From assembly GCA_005885515.1 (NCBI GenBank), contig VAWK01000016.1, positions 1 through 64,000 on the forward strand: a stretch of DNA of 64,000 bases, read 5' to 3'. Positions 1 to 7,158 of this stretch are shown here, piece after piece. Each line of letters begins with the position of its first letter. The first letter of the stretch is position 1. Origin of the DNA: Actinomycetota bacterium. Its GTDB lineage: Bacteria > Actinomycetota > Thermoleophilia > Solirubrobacterales > Solirubrobacteraceae. Under the pieces are notes generated by a model. It ran no database searches. It was given only the letters and a program-made list of their open reading frames with translations, and was not told the origin of the DNA. The position numbers and the translations under genes are program-made.

Positions 1-33
1 AGGCGGCTTCGAGCGGCGGTCGCGCCCTTAGCG

Positions 34-58
34 CCGGATCCGCAGCTCTGGCCAATCG
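34..58. repeat. Dispersed direct repeat, copy R1
   Basis: First of three related direct repeats sharing the core ATCCGCAGCTC (here 38-48), followed by a tail ending in CAATCGA. The other copies are at 715-742 and 1272-1299, all in the same orientation, with single small genes between them. This copy is the most diverged: the tail reads TGGCCAATCGA where the others have a GGAAAATTGA-like tail. The remaining bases 1-126 show no gene. Confidence 0.6.
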
Positions 59-126
59 ACGACAACTGGTCCCTTCGCCCAGGGCTGGCAGGGGCTCGAA
101 GCGCGCCTCACGCCTGGGGGCACGAG

Positions 127-630
127 CTATGACGGGATGCCGGGTGGTCCGAGTATCTCGATGCCGTATTCCGCGGCCAGGGCCGTGAGCCCGCCTAGGT
201 CGGGTGGCTCTGTCGGTGGCGGCGGGATGGCCAGAGTCGGCGCCGGCTCGCTGGCCGCGCGCATGAACGTCTCGAAACCCGCGGGCTCGGTCACCAGCAG
301 GAAGCGGGCCTCGTCCGAGACGACATCGAACGTGTGGGGGATGTCCCGTGGGCCATAGACGAACGATCCGGCCGGCGCGTTGATCACCTGTCCGCCGACC
401 CAGAACGTCAGCTCGCCGTCGGTCACGTAGAACCACTCGTCCTCGCGATGGTGCACGTGCAGTGGTGAGCCGGCTCCCCGGGGGGCAAGCATCTCAACGA
501 CGAAGACGCGACCATCGGTGGCCTCACTCGACGCCTTGATCACGGCGAGGCCCCCGAAGGCCCAGAGCGCGTCGCCCTCGTCGCGCTTGAGCGCGATGGG
601 GGCCAGCGACGGGCTTCCAGGCGTGCTCAT
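127..630 (-). CDS. Cupin-domain protein
   Basis: Small single-domain cupin of 167 residues. The start is the ATG at 630, preceded by GGGAG at suitable distance; an upstream in-frame extension runs through the R2 repeat and is not credible. Cupin motif 1 is visible around residues 54-72 with His58, His60 and Glu65 as probable metal ligands (PLHVHHREDEW), and motif 2 around residues 91-102 contributes His99 (YGPRDIPHTF). The C-terminal 50 residues are Pro-rich. Such proteins are often dioxygenases, isomerases or simple binding proteins; the substrate cannot be read from the sequence. It is the only gene between repeats R1 and R2 and points opposite to the next gene. Confidence 0.8.
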   Translation of the reverse strand: MSTPGSPSLAPIALKRDEGDALWAFGGLAVIKASSEATDGRVFVVEMLAPRGAGSPLHVHHREDEWFYVTDGELTFWVGGQVINAPAGSFVYGPRDIPHTFDVVSDEARFLLVTEPAGFETFMRAASEPAPTLAIPPPPTEPPDLGGLTALAAEYGIEILGPPGIPS

Positions 631-714
631 TTGACGCTCCCTTCGGTATTGCGCGAACGCCGTGGTTCGCGAGAGTGTGGCGCCGACTCTACTCCGCCGG
701 ACGCAAGTGGTCAG

Positions 715-742
715 CGCGGTATCCGCAGCTCCGGAAAATTGA
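715..742. repeat. Dispersed direct repeat, copy R2
   Basis: Second copy of the repeat: GCGG-T-ATCCGCAGCTCCGG followed by AAAATTGA. It matches R3 at about 27 of 29 positions. It lies between the divergent cupin (start 630) and VOC (start 834) genes. Read on the minus strand all three copies would encode a peptide close to FPELRIPR, which is probably incidental. Confidence 0.75.
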
Positions 743-833
743 TCAAAATGGTCGACAACGCCCAGGAGCGGCACGGTCGCGAGCCGACTCTGCTTGGATC
801 GTTACGCGAGCACAGGACAAACGAGGAGGTCGC

Positions 834-1250
834 GTGAAGATCGAGTTCCTTTCGACGGTGGCGGTGATCGCGCCCAACCCGCCCGCCAGCCGCAAGCTGT
901 ACGTCGACGCGCTCGGGCTGCCGCTCAAGAGCGGCGCCGATGACGAGTACCACCACACCGAACAGATCGCCGGCTGCAAGCACTTCGGCGTTTGGCCGCT
1001 GTCGCAGGCAGCAGAGGCATGCTTCGGGACCACGCAGTGGCCGGCGGAGCGGCCGGTCCCGCAGGTCAGCATCGAGTTCGACGTCGCGAACGCGTCGGAG
1101 GTGGGCGCGGCGGCGCAGGAGCTGCAGCAGGCCGGCTACGAGTTGCTGCACCGCGCGCGCGAGGAGCCGTGGGGTCAGATGGTGGCGAGGCTTCAGTCGC
1201 CGGAGGGCGCGATCGTCGGGATCTCCTACGCGCCATCGCTGCATGGCTGA
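834..1250 (+). CDS. VOC-superfamily (glyoxalase/bleomycin-resistance fold) protein
   Basis: Protein of 138 residues with the beta-alpha-beta-beta-beta layout of the vicinal oxygen chelate superfamily: VKIEFLSTVAVIAPNPPASR, then LYVDALGLPL, and a C-terminal half ending in LQSPEGAIVGISYAP. The start is the GTG at 834, four bases after a strong GAGGAGGT (823-830); an ATG at 675 upstream would run through repeat R2. Superfamily members include glyoxalase I, extradiol dioxygenases and antibiotic-binding proteins. The metal-ligand pattern here is not clear enough to choose among them. It is the sole gene between repeats R2 and R3. Confidence 0.8.
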   Translation: MKIEFLSTVAVIAPNPPASRKLYVDALGLPLKSGADDEYHHTEQIAGCKHFGVWPLSQAAEACFGTTQWPAERPVPQVSIEFDVANASEVGAAAQELQQAGYELLHRAREEPWGQMVARLQSPEGAIVGISYAPSLHG

Positions 1251-1271
1251 GTCCGACTGACCGGGCTTCAT

Positions 1272-1299
1272 CGCGGGATCCGCAGCTCCGGGAAATTGA
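1272..1299. repeat. Dispersed direct repeat, copy R3
   Basis: Third copy: ATCGCGGGATCCGCAGCTCC followed by GGGAAATTGA. It ends exactly where recognisable VOC-family coding sequence begins (about 1300), so the repeat replaces the 5' half of the following gene. The copy contains a GGATCC palindrome and little other symmetry. Confidence 0.75.
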
Positions 1300-1546
1300 C
1301 AACAACTACTACGTCGGCTTCGAGGCCGAGGGTCAGCACATCGGGCTGGTGCCGGGCGGTGGACCGCAGGGCATGACCTCGCCGGTGGCCTACTGGCACG
1401 TGCCGGACATCGAGGCGAAGCTGGCCGAGGTGACCGCCGCGGGTGCCACCGTGAAGGAGCCCGTGCACGACGTAGGTGGCGGCCGCCTGGTGGCCACCGT
1501 CACAGACCCCGATGGCAACGTCCTCGGGCTGCTTCAGGACCGATGA
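1300..1546 (+). pseudogene. 3' remnant of a VOC-family gene
   Basis: An open frame of about 80 codons ending at the TGA of 1544-1546 reads as the C-terminal half of a VOC protein (VAYWHVPDIEAKLAEVTAAG ... TDPDGNVLGLLQDR). No start codon, ribosome site or N-terminal beta-alpha-beta half precedes it; coding similarity begins immediately after repeat R3. It resembles the PhnB/glyoxalase subfamily more than the intact VOC gene upstream, so it is not simply a duplication of that gene. It is most simply a gene truncated by the event that placed R3 here. Confidence 0.7.
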
Positions 1547-1680
1547 GCAACGAGCGGCGCATTCTCAGCGTCCTTCAGACCCACGACCCGCCACCCAACT
1601 GCGACGAAGCCGAACCGGTCGATTAGCGTGCGGCAGCGAGTTCGGCTGCCTGCGGGTGGGCGCCGTCCGGCTCGCGGCAT

Positions 1681-2061
1681 TCAGCCCGCGGGGCCCGCCG
1701 GGGACTCCGGCTGCTGCGGCGAGGGCTGCTGCGGCGACGGCTGCTGCGGCGACGGCTGCTGCGGCGACGGCTGCTGCGGCGACGGCTGCTGCTCTGCAAT
1801 CCAGGCGAGGATCGCGCGCGACGGGGTGATCACGGTCCCGTCACTAAGCTTGAGCGCCGGCAGTTTGGTGGTGCCCGTTTCCTGGCGCAGCTGCTCACGC
1901 GAGCCTTTGCGCAGGAAGGGGATCGGGCTCCCGTGCGCGGCGATCACCTTCTCGTACTCGATACCAGCCTCGCGTAGCGCGCGTTGCACCCGGCGGCACG
2001 GATGCATGCGCGGTCCTCCTTCATCGCCGTGGCAAACGTACAACTTCGGGGTCTCGGGCAT
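1681..2061 (-). CDS. Thioredoxin-fold GST N-terminal domain protein with PSPQQ repeat tail
   Basis: Protein of 126 residues. Residues 1-90 look like a glutathione S-transferase N-terminal/glutaredoxin-type domain: a first strand (KLYVCHGDE), an active-site-like loop with two Cys (C...GPRMHPCRRV) and the cis-Pro region TKLPALKLSDG. The start at 2061 has GGAAGGA upstream. The last ~35 residues are five repeats of PSPQQ encoded by a 15 bp tandem repeat, followed by a Pro/Gly-rich end. There is no GST C-terminal domain. Likely a small redox or glutathione/mycothiol-linked protein; the function is inferred from fold only. Confidence 0.7.
   Translation of the reverse strand: MPETPKLYVCHGDEGGPRMHPCRRVQRALREAGIEYEKVIAAHGSPIPFLRKGSREQLRQETGTTKLPALKLSDGTVITPSRAILAWIAEQQPSPQQPSPQQPSPQQPSPQQPSPQQPESPAGPAG
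1709..1792. repeat. 15 bp tandem repeat (about 5.6 units)
   Basis: Units of GGCTGCTGCGGCGAC at 1709, 1724, 1739, 1754 and 1769, nearly identical, and a decayed sixth from 1784. They are in frame with the minus-strand GST-N gene and encode (PSPQQ)n. Because the unit is a multiple of three, copy-number change would only alter the tail length. Confidence 0.9.
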
Positions 2062-2124
2062 GAGCGTCCTTCCATCCTCGCTTCATTGGCGGTGCAGGGA
2101 GTGTACGGTGCGGCGCCGCCTCGG

Positions 2125-3261
2125 TCAGTCGACCTCCTCCAGTGACCGCGGCCCATGGCCGACGTAGGCGGCGGTAGGGCGGATCAGCTTGCCTTCGCGC
2201 TTCTGCTCGAGGATGTGCGCCGACCAGCCGGCCACCCGCGCGCATGTGAACAGCGGCGTGAACAGCTCGGGCGGCACGTCTGCCAGGTCTAGCACGACCG
2301 CTGACCAGAACTCGACATTGGTGGCGAGCACGCGGTCGGGCTTGCGTGCCTGCAACTCGGCCAGGGCGGCGCGCTCGAGCGCCTCGGCGGCCTCGAAGCG
2401 GGGCGAGCCGAGCTCGCGACAGGCGCGTCTGAGCACGCGCGCGCGCGGATCTTCGGCGCGGTAGATGCGATGCCCGAAGCCCATCAGGCGCTCGCCGCGA
2501 TCTAGCGCCTGGCTCACCCACCGCGCGGCATCGCCGGAGCGCTCTACCTCGTCCAGCATCTTCAGTACCCGCGACGGCGCGCCGCCGTGAAGCGGGCCCG
2601 ATAGCGCTCCCACCGCGGCCGACAGCGCGGCGGCGCAGTCCGCCCCGGTCGACGCGACCACGCGGGCCGTGAACGTCGAGGCGTTCATGCCGTGCTCGGC
2701 GGCCGAGATCCAGTACGCGTCGATCGCCTTCGCGTGCCTGGGGTCGGCCTCGCCGTGCCAGCGGATGAGGAAGCGCTCGGGGATCGTGCTCCCCCTGTCA
2801 ACCACCTCCTGGGACACCGGCGGCTGTCCCGCGCCGCGCGCGGACTGGGCCACGAACGACAGCGCCATCACGGACGCGCGTGCGAGGTTGTCGCGGGCCT
2901 CCTCATCGGAGATGTCGATCAGCTGGCCGAACCCCCACTCGGGCGCCAGCATCGCGAGCGCTGCCTGGACGTCCACGCGCGGATCGCCCGAGCGCACGGT
3001 GAGCGTGTGCGGTTCGGCCGGCGCCAGCCCGGGCTTCAAATGGCCATCCACGAGCAGGCCCCAGACCTGCTCGTAGGGAACAGCGCCGACAAGGCTCTCG
3101 ATGTCCACGCCGCGATAGCGCAGCGCGCCGCCAGCCCTGTCGGGCTCGGCGATCTCGGTCGCGAAGGCGACGACGCCCTCGAGGCCCGGTCTGACCTGCT
3201 CGGGGCCAATCTCCTGCGCAGCGCTCGCGGGCCCTGCCGTGGGGGTCTGTACCTCGCTCAT
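2125..3261 (-). CDS. citA: Citrate synthase (CitA-like)
   Basis: Catalyses oxaloacetate + acetyl-CoA to citrate, the entry step of the TCA cycle. The protein is 378 residues, the usual length for the short bacterial type. Visible family landmarks are the catalytic His in AAEHGMNAS, the substrate loop GALSGPLHGGAPSRV, the second His region MGFGHRIYRAEDPRA and a C-terminal FTCARVAGWSAHILEQ. The Asp of the usual VDFYSG motif is Glu here (TNVEFWSA), which as far as I recall is also seen in actinobacterial CitA-type paralogues, so 2-methylcitrate synthase or another acyl-CoA specificity remains possible. The start is the ATG at 3261 (MSEVQTP); the open frame continues far upstream but without coding character. 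It is divergent from the amidase gene. Confidence 0.88.
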   Translation of the reverse strand: MSEVQTPTAGPASAAQEIGPEQVRPGLEGVVAFATEIAEPDRAGGALRYRGVDIESLVGAVPYEQVWGLLVDGHLKPGLAPAEPHTLTVRSGDPRVDVQAALAMLAPEWGFGQLIDISDEEARDNLARASVMALSFVAQSARGAGQPPVSQEVVDRGSTIPERFLIRWHGEADPRHAKAIDAYWISAAEHGMNASTFTARVVASTGADCAAALSAAVGALSGPLHGGAPSRVLKMLDEVERSGDAARWVSQALDRGERLMGFGHRIYRAEDPRARVLRRACRELGSPRFEAAEALERAALAELQARKPDRVLATNVEFWSAVVLDLADVPPELFTPLFTCARVAGWSAHILEQKREGKLIRPTAAYVGHGPRSLEEVD

Positions 3262-3411
3262 TGCACTCGCTTTCTGGGCTAGCTGCTTGACGGGGCGGCT
3301 GTCTTGTGGACAGGCACATATGGTCGCAGGAATGCTTCCGGGGTAGGCTCTGCGCTGGCGAGCGTTCGTCCGACCAGACCCAATCGACCTGCACCAAGAC
3401 CAGGAGGAGCC

Positions 3412-4863
3412 GTGTCCGACACCGATTTGATGTTTCGCCCCGCCAGCGAGCTCGCGGGGATGGTGCGCGCGGGCGATCTGTCCGCGCGCGAGCTCGTCCA
3501 GGTCTCGCTGGAGCGGATCGAGGAGCTGAACCCCGCGCTGAACGCGTTCGTCCAGGTCGACGCCGAGCGCGCGCTGGCGAGCGCCGATGAGATCGCTCCC
3601 GGCGATGGGCGGCCGTTCGCGGGCGTGCCGATCGCGATCAAGAACAACCGCCCCGTGCGGGGCCTGCGGCTTACCTACGGCTGCTCGCTGATGACCGACT
3701 ATGTCAGCGACTACGACCACAATGTCACGCGCCGCCTGCGCGACGCCGGTTTCGTGATCGTTGGCACCACCACGCTGCCCGAGTACGGCATCCTGCCAAC
3801 TACCGAGGCGCGCCTGTTCGGCCCCACGCGCAACCCATGGGATCTGCAGCGCACGCCAGGCGGCTCCTCCGGCGGCGGCGCCGCCGCGGTGGCGGCGGGC
3901 CTCGTGCCGGTCGCCCACGGCAACGACGGCGGCGGCTCGATCCGCATCCCCGCCGCCTGCTGCGGCCTGGTGGGCCTCAAGCCCGCGCGCGGGCGCATCT
4001 CGCTCGCACCCGAGCTGGGCGACTCGGCGCTTGCGATCGACGGCGTGCTCACGCGCACGGTCGCGGACACGGCCGCGATCCTCGACGTGCTCGCCGGCTA
4101 CGAGCCAGGCGACGCCACCTGGGCGCCGCCGCCGCCGGCGCCGTTTGCCGACTTCGCCGGCGCCGATCCGGGTAGGCTGCGAATCGCGGCCAGCACGTTT
4201 GCGCCGATCCCAGACGCGGTCGTTGACCCGATGTGTGCGCGCGCGGTCAGCGACGCGGCCGAGCTCCTGCGCTCGCTCGGGCACGAGGTCGAGGAGGTCA
4301 ACCCGCCGTGGCGCCAGGAGGGGGTGCAAGAGACCTTCGGTGCAGTCTTCTCAAGCCTGATAGCGCTGTCGATCGCCTACTCGGGCATGCTCGCCGGGCG
4401 CGATCCGGAGCCGGCGGACATGGAGCCGATGAGCTGGGCGATCTTCTCGATGGTGAGGGGGCTGAACGCCGTCGAAGGGCTGGGGGCGGCGGCGCAGCTG
4501 CAGGGATTCGCGCGGCGCCTGGTCTCGTTCCTCGACCCATACGACGCGCTGCTGACCCCGGCCCTGGCCGAGCGGCCGCTGCCACTTGGCACGCTCGACA
4601 CGGCTGCGCCGGACCCGATGTCCACCTTCACGCGCTCGGGCCTGTTCACGCCGTTCACGCCCGTGATCAACGCCACCGGTCAGCCCGGCATCTCGCTGCC
4701 CTTGTTCGAGGGCGGTGACGGCCTGCCGCTGGGAGTGCAGATCGTCGGACGCCCGGCGAGCGAGGGCAGCCTGCTCGCGCTCGCCGCGCAGCTGGAAGCG
4801 GCGCAGCCGTGGGCGCAGCGACGCGCGCCCGAAGAGGCGTGGCGCGCGCACGTGGCGGGCTAA
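3412..4863 (+). CDS. Amidase (amidase-signature family)
   Basis: Hydrolase of the amidase-signature family, 483 residues. The Ser-cisSer-Lys catalytic triad can be placed: Lys in GVPIAIKNN, cis-Ser in TPGGSSGGG, and the Ser of the GNDGGGSIRIPA loop. The start is the GTG at 3412, three bases after AGGAGGAG (3402-3409); it gives the N-terminus VSDTDLMFRPASELAGMVR, typical of GatA-like amidases. There are no gatC/gatB neighbours, so this is more likely a stand-alone aliphatic/aryl amidase or 6-aminohexanoate-cyclic-dimer-hydrolase type enzyme than the tRNA-dependent GatA. The substrate is unknown. Confidence 0.88.
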   Translation: MSDTDLMFRPASELAGMVRAGDLSARELVQVSLERIEELNPALNAFVQVDAERALASADEIAPGDGRPFAGVPIAIKNNRPVRGLRLTYGCSLMTDYVSDYDHNVTRRLRDAGFVIVGTTTLPEYGILPTTEARLFGPTRNPWDLQRTPGGSSGGGAAAVAAGLVPVAHGNDGGGSIRIPAACCGLVGLKPARGRISLAPELGDSALAIDGVLTRTVADTAAILDVLAGYEPGDATWAPPPPAPFADFAGADPGRLRIAASTFAPIPDAVVDPMCARAVSDAAELLRSLGHEVEEVNPPWRQEGVQETFGAVFSSLIALSIAYSGMLAGRDPEPADMEPMSWAIFSMVRGLNAVEGLGAAAQLQGFARRLVSFLDPYDALLTPALAERPLPLGTLDTAAPDPMSTFTRSGLFTPFTPVINATGQPGISLPLFEGGDGLPLGVQIVGRPASEGSLLALAAQLEAAQPWAQRRAPEEAWRAHVAG

Positions 4864-4870
4864 CCGCCCT

Positions 4871-5752
4871 CTAGCCTGCTCCCAGCACCGCGCGCATCCG
4901 CTGGGGCGAGACCCCCAGCGCTTCCGCGTCGGCGACGCCGCGTGCACTGATCATCGGCACCTCCATCAGCTCGGCCTCGTCCCAGGTGGCGAACGCGCGC
5001 GGGCCCAACGCCGCCTCGAGCATCCGCAGCGAACGCGACACGAGCGGGGTGGGGATGTGCAGGAGCGGCCGCGAGCGGTTCAGCGAGCGCAGCACCGCAC
5101 GCACGATCTCGTTGTGGCTCAACGTCTCGGGACCGGCGAGCTCGTACAGCGCGTGCGGCGCGGCGTCGTTGGCCCGCAGGGCGCCGATCACGCAATCAGC
5201 CACGTCCTCGGCCCAGATCGGCTGGCAGATCGCCCGACCTCGCCCCGGCACTGGCATCGTCGGCAACAGGGCTAGGCGCTCGAGCAGTGTCAGCCGGGGG
5301 TCCCCCGGCGCGTAGATGAGCGAGGGCGCAAACACGATCGAGCGTACGCTGGCCTCGCTCACCGCCTGCTCGGCGAGCGCCTTGGCGCGGAAGAAGCGCG
5401 CGCGATGATGCGTGGAGGCGTCGAGCACGGAGAAGAACACGAACCGCTCCACACCCGAGCGCTCGGCCGCCTCGACCATGCGCCAGGTGGCGATCCCGTT
5501 GAGCTCCTCGATCGAGCCCCGCGGCTGGTCGCGGATCGAGGCCGCGAGGTGCACGACCGTGCTCACGCCGCGCAGGGCGTTGCGGAAGGAGGGCGGATCG
5601 GTCAGGTCCCCAAGCGCGATCTGCACCCGCACCCGCTGGGCGCCCAAGCGCCTGGGATCGCGGACCAGGCAGCGGACGCGGCTGCCGCCCGCCACCAGCC
5701 GGCGAAGCAGCGCCGAGCCCACCACCCCGGTCGCGCCCGTAAGCAGCAGCAT
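4871..5752 (-). CDS. NAD(P)-binding Rossmann protein (atypical SDR/NmrA-NDUFA9 type)
   Basis: Protein of 293 residues with an N-terminal dinucleotide-binding motif LLLTGATGVVGSALL (residues 2-16) and the VVHLAASIRD strand typical of extended/atypical short-chain dehydrogenases. It has ELAGPETLSHNEIVRAVL near residue 205, a signature of complex-I NDUFA9-like and NmrA-like members, and lacks the usual YxxxK pair, so it may bind rather than turn over nucleotide. The ATG at 5752 is the likely start, directly at the fold's first strand; the ATG at 5809 further upstream overlaps the ferredoxin start. It converges with the amidase with a 7 bp gap. Confidence 0.8.
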   Translation of the reverse strand: MLLLTGATGVVGSALLRRLVAGGSRVRCLVRDPRRLGAQRVRVQIALGDLTDPPSFRNALRGVSTVVHLAASIRDQPRGSIEELNGIATWRMVEAAERSGVERFVFFSVLDASTHHRARFFRAKALAEQAVSEASVRSIVFAPSLIYAPGDPRLTLLERLALLPTMPVPGRGRAICQPIWAEDVADCVIGALRANDAAPHALYELAGPETLSHNEIVRAVLRSLNRSRPLLHIPTPLVSRSLRMLEAALGPRAFATWDEAELMEVPMISARGVADAEALGVSPQRMRAVLGAG

Positions 5753-5808
5753 CGTTCGTAGAATATGCCTCTCCCGAGCCGATCCCCCGAACCGACCGGA
5801 GGGAAGCA

Positions 5809-6096
5809 ATGGCCTACGTCATCGCCGAGCCGTGCATTGGCACCAAGGACAACTCCTGCGTGGAGGTGTGTCCGGTGGACTGCATCCACCCGACGCCCGA
5901 CGAGCCCGGATACGACGACGTCGAGATGCTCTACATCGACCCCGAGGAGTGCATCGACTGCGACGCGTGCGTGGAGGCCTGCCCGGTGGACGCATGCTTC
6001 GCCGAGGATCAGCTTCCGGAGGAGTGGCACAAGTACACCCAGATCAACGCCGACTACTACTCTCAGGGGGGCGGCGCCGCGGCGGCCGCGCAGTAG
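5809..6096 (+). CDS. fdxA: 7Fe ferredoxin (3Fe-4S/4Fe-4S)
   Basis: Electron carrier of 95 residues. Cluster ligands: Cys9, Cys17 and Cys21 with Cys58 for the [3Fe-4S] cluster (C-x7-C-x3-CP, the missing second Cys giving 3Fe), and Cys48, Cys51 and Cys54 with Cys25 for the [4Fe-4S] cluster (C-x2-C-x2-C-x3-CP). This is the FdxA type common in actinobacteria, and the acidic C-terminus with a short Gly/Ala tail fits. A GGAGGGAAGCA ribosome site precedes the ATG. It could feed the sulfite reductase or a P450; no partner is adjacent. It shares a 56 bp divergent promoter region with the SDR gene. Confidence 0.93.
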   Translation: MAYVIAEPCIGTKDNSCVEVCPVDCIHPTPDEPGYDDVEMLYIDPEECIDCDACVEACPVDACFAEDQLPEEWHKYTQINADYYSQGGGAAAAAQ

Positions 6097-6098
6097 CC

Positions 6099-6170
6099 GG
6101 GCTCAGGCCGGTTCGCGGGCTCAGGTCGGTTCGCGGGCTCAGGCCGCTTCGCGGGCTCAGGCCGCTTCGC
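6099..6170. repeat. 18 bp tandem repeat, four units
   Basis: Four units of GGGCTCAGGCCGGTTCGC (6099, 6117, 6135, 6153) with one or two substitutions each, at the convergent junction between the ferredoxin stop (6096) and the end of the KamB-like gene (6157). The array enters the last codons of the KamB-like gene and encodes part of its C-terminus. Confidence 0.9.
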
Positions 6171-7158
6171 GCACGTCCAGCACGGGAACCTCCCCGACCG
6201 CCGCCGCAATCGCGGCGCGCAGAGCAGCCGAGTCGAAGCTGTGCGACTGCGGCGCAACCGGGTTGACGGTTATGGCCCTCAGCTCGATTGCCCGCAGCAC
6301 CTCGATCGCGATCCCCTGGCGTCCGTACCAGCCTGGTCCGCGGCGCGAGAGGAACACCCGCGTGGGATCCTCGGCGACGATCCTCAGCTCGCGTCCGGCG
6401 CGCGGCGGCCGCGCCGCCAGCAGGCCTTCGAGGAAGCGCTCGCTCAGCGCCCCGTTCACGAGGAACGTGTCGGCACGCGGATGACGCTCCAGCAGCGCCG
6501 CGATGTCGGCCGGCTCGCCGGCCAGGACCAGGTCGCGCGCGAGCGCCACACCTTCGTCTCCGTCCGCGGCCAGCGGCAGTTTGACGAGCTCGACCGCGTC
6601 GACGGTCGCCGCCACGACCTGCTCGGGCTGCTCGCCGAGCACGGCTCCCGTGGCCATCACCAGGGCGTCCGCCACCGCGGGTGAGGACGCCGCGCGGCGA
6701 TCGACGGCGCCATCGATCAGCACCTGCTCGGCGCCCAGCTCGAGCATCGCCTCGCACACCAGGCGCACGTCCGAGGCCGCGCTCGGGCCGGCGACTTCGA
6801 GCGCTCCATGCTCCCGTAGGCGCGCGATCACGACCTCGCCCAGCGGCGTGCGAATGCCCGTCTGCACGAGCCGCTCGTGCGGCACCGCGCTGGCGCGCAG
6901 CAGCGGGCCCGTGCTGGCTACCAGTGCGCCCGCCTGCAGGCGCACCGGCGGCTTGCTGATCCGCGCGTCGAGCACGTCGTGCTGCTCGCCGTCGCGTCCG
7001 ATCGAGGTGACCCCCACGCGCACGCCGGCGCGTGCGTGGCCGGCCAGGATCGCGGCGAGCGTTTCCGTCTTGCCCGTGTTCTTGGCAAGGCCAACCAGGG
7101 CCAGGCGGTGCGTGGGGGCGAGCAGCTCGCTCAGGCGCGCGGCCGCGCCACTAGGCAT
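6157..7158 (-). CDS. P-loop protein, probable lysine 5,6-aminomutase reactivase subunit (KamB-like)
   Basis: Protein of 333 residues with a Walker-A loop right at the N-terminus (GLAKNTGKT, residues 23-31). The ATG at 7158 overlaps the kamE stop by 8 bp, so translation is probably coupled; the longer upstream frame (to 7350) overlaps kamE and is a shadow. The remainder has alternating helices and strands, including VLIDGAVDRRAASSPAVADA, consistent with a nucleotide-dependent chaperone-like fold. Lysine 5,6-aminomutase is known to be inactivated during turnover and needs ATP-dependent reactivation by KamB/KamC; position directly after kamDE and the P-loop make this the candidate. No KamC/MutS-like partner is in the window. 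The assignment rests on context plus weak family memory. Confidence 0.6.
   Translation of the reverse strand: MPSGAAARLSELLAPTHRLALVGLAKNTGKTETLAAILAGHARAGVRVGVTSIGRDGEQHDVLDARISKPPVRLQAGALVASTGPLLRASAVPHERLVQTGIRTPLGEVVIARLREHGALEVAGPSAASDVRLVCEAMLELGAEQVLIDGAVDRRAASSPAVADALVMATGAVLGEQPEQVVAATVDAVELVKLPLAADGDEGVALARDLVLAGEPADIAALLERHPRADTFLVNGALSERFLEGLLAARPPRAGRELRIVAEDPTRVFLSRRGPGWYGRQGIAIEVLRAIELRAITVNPVAPQSHSFDSAALRAAIAAAVGEVPVLDVREAA

Noticed and set aside
711..1271. Minus-strand frame opposite the VOC gene ending in an NFPELRIPR-like peptide
   Set aside because: Composition is antisense Arg/His-rich; the peptide comes from repeat R2/R3 rather than from a gene.
2125..4329. Very long minus-strand open frame (734 codons) across the amidase gene
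   Set aside because: Only the part from 3261 down is citrate synthase. The upstream 350 codons are the antisense of the amidase with Arg/Asp-rich composition and no domain.
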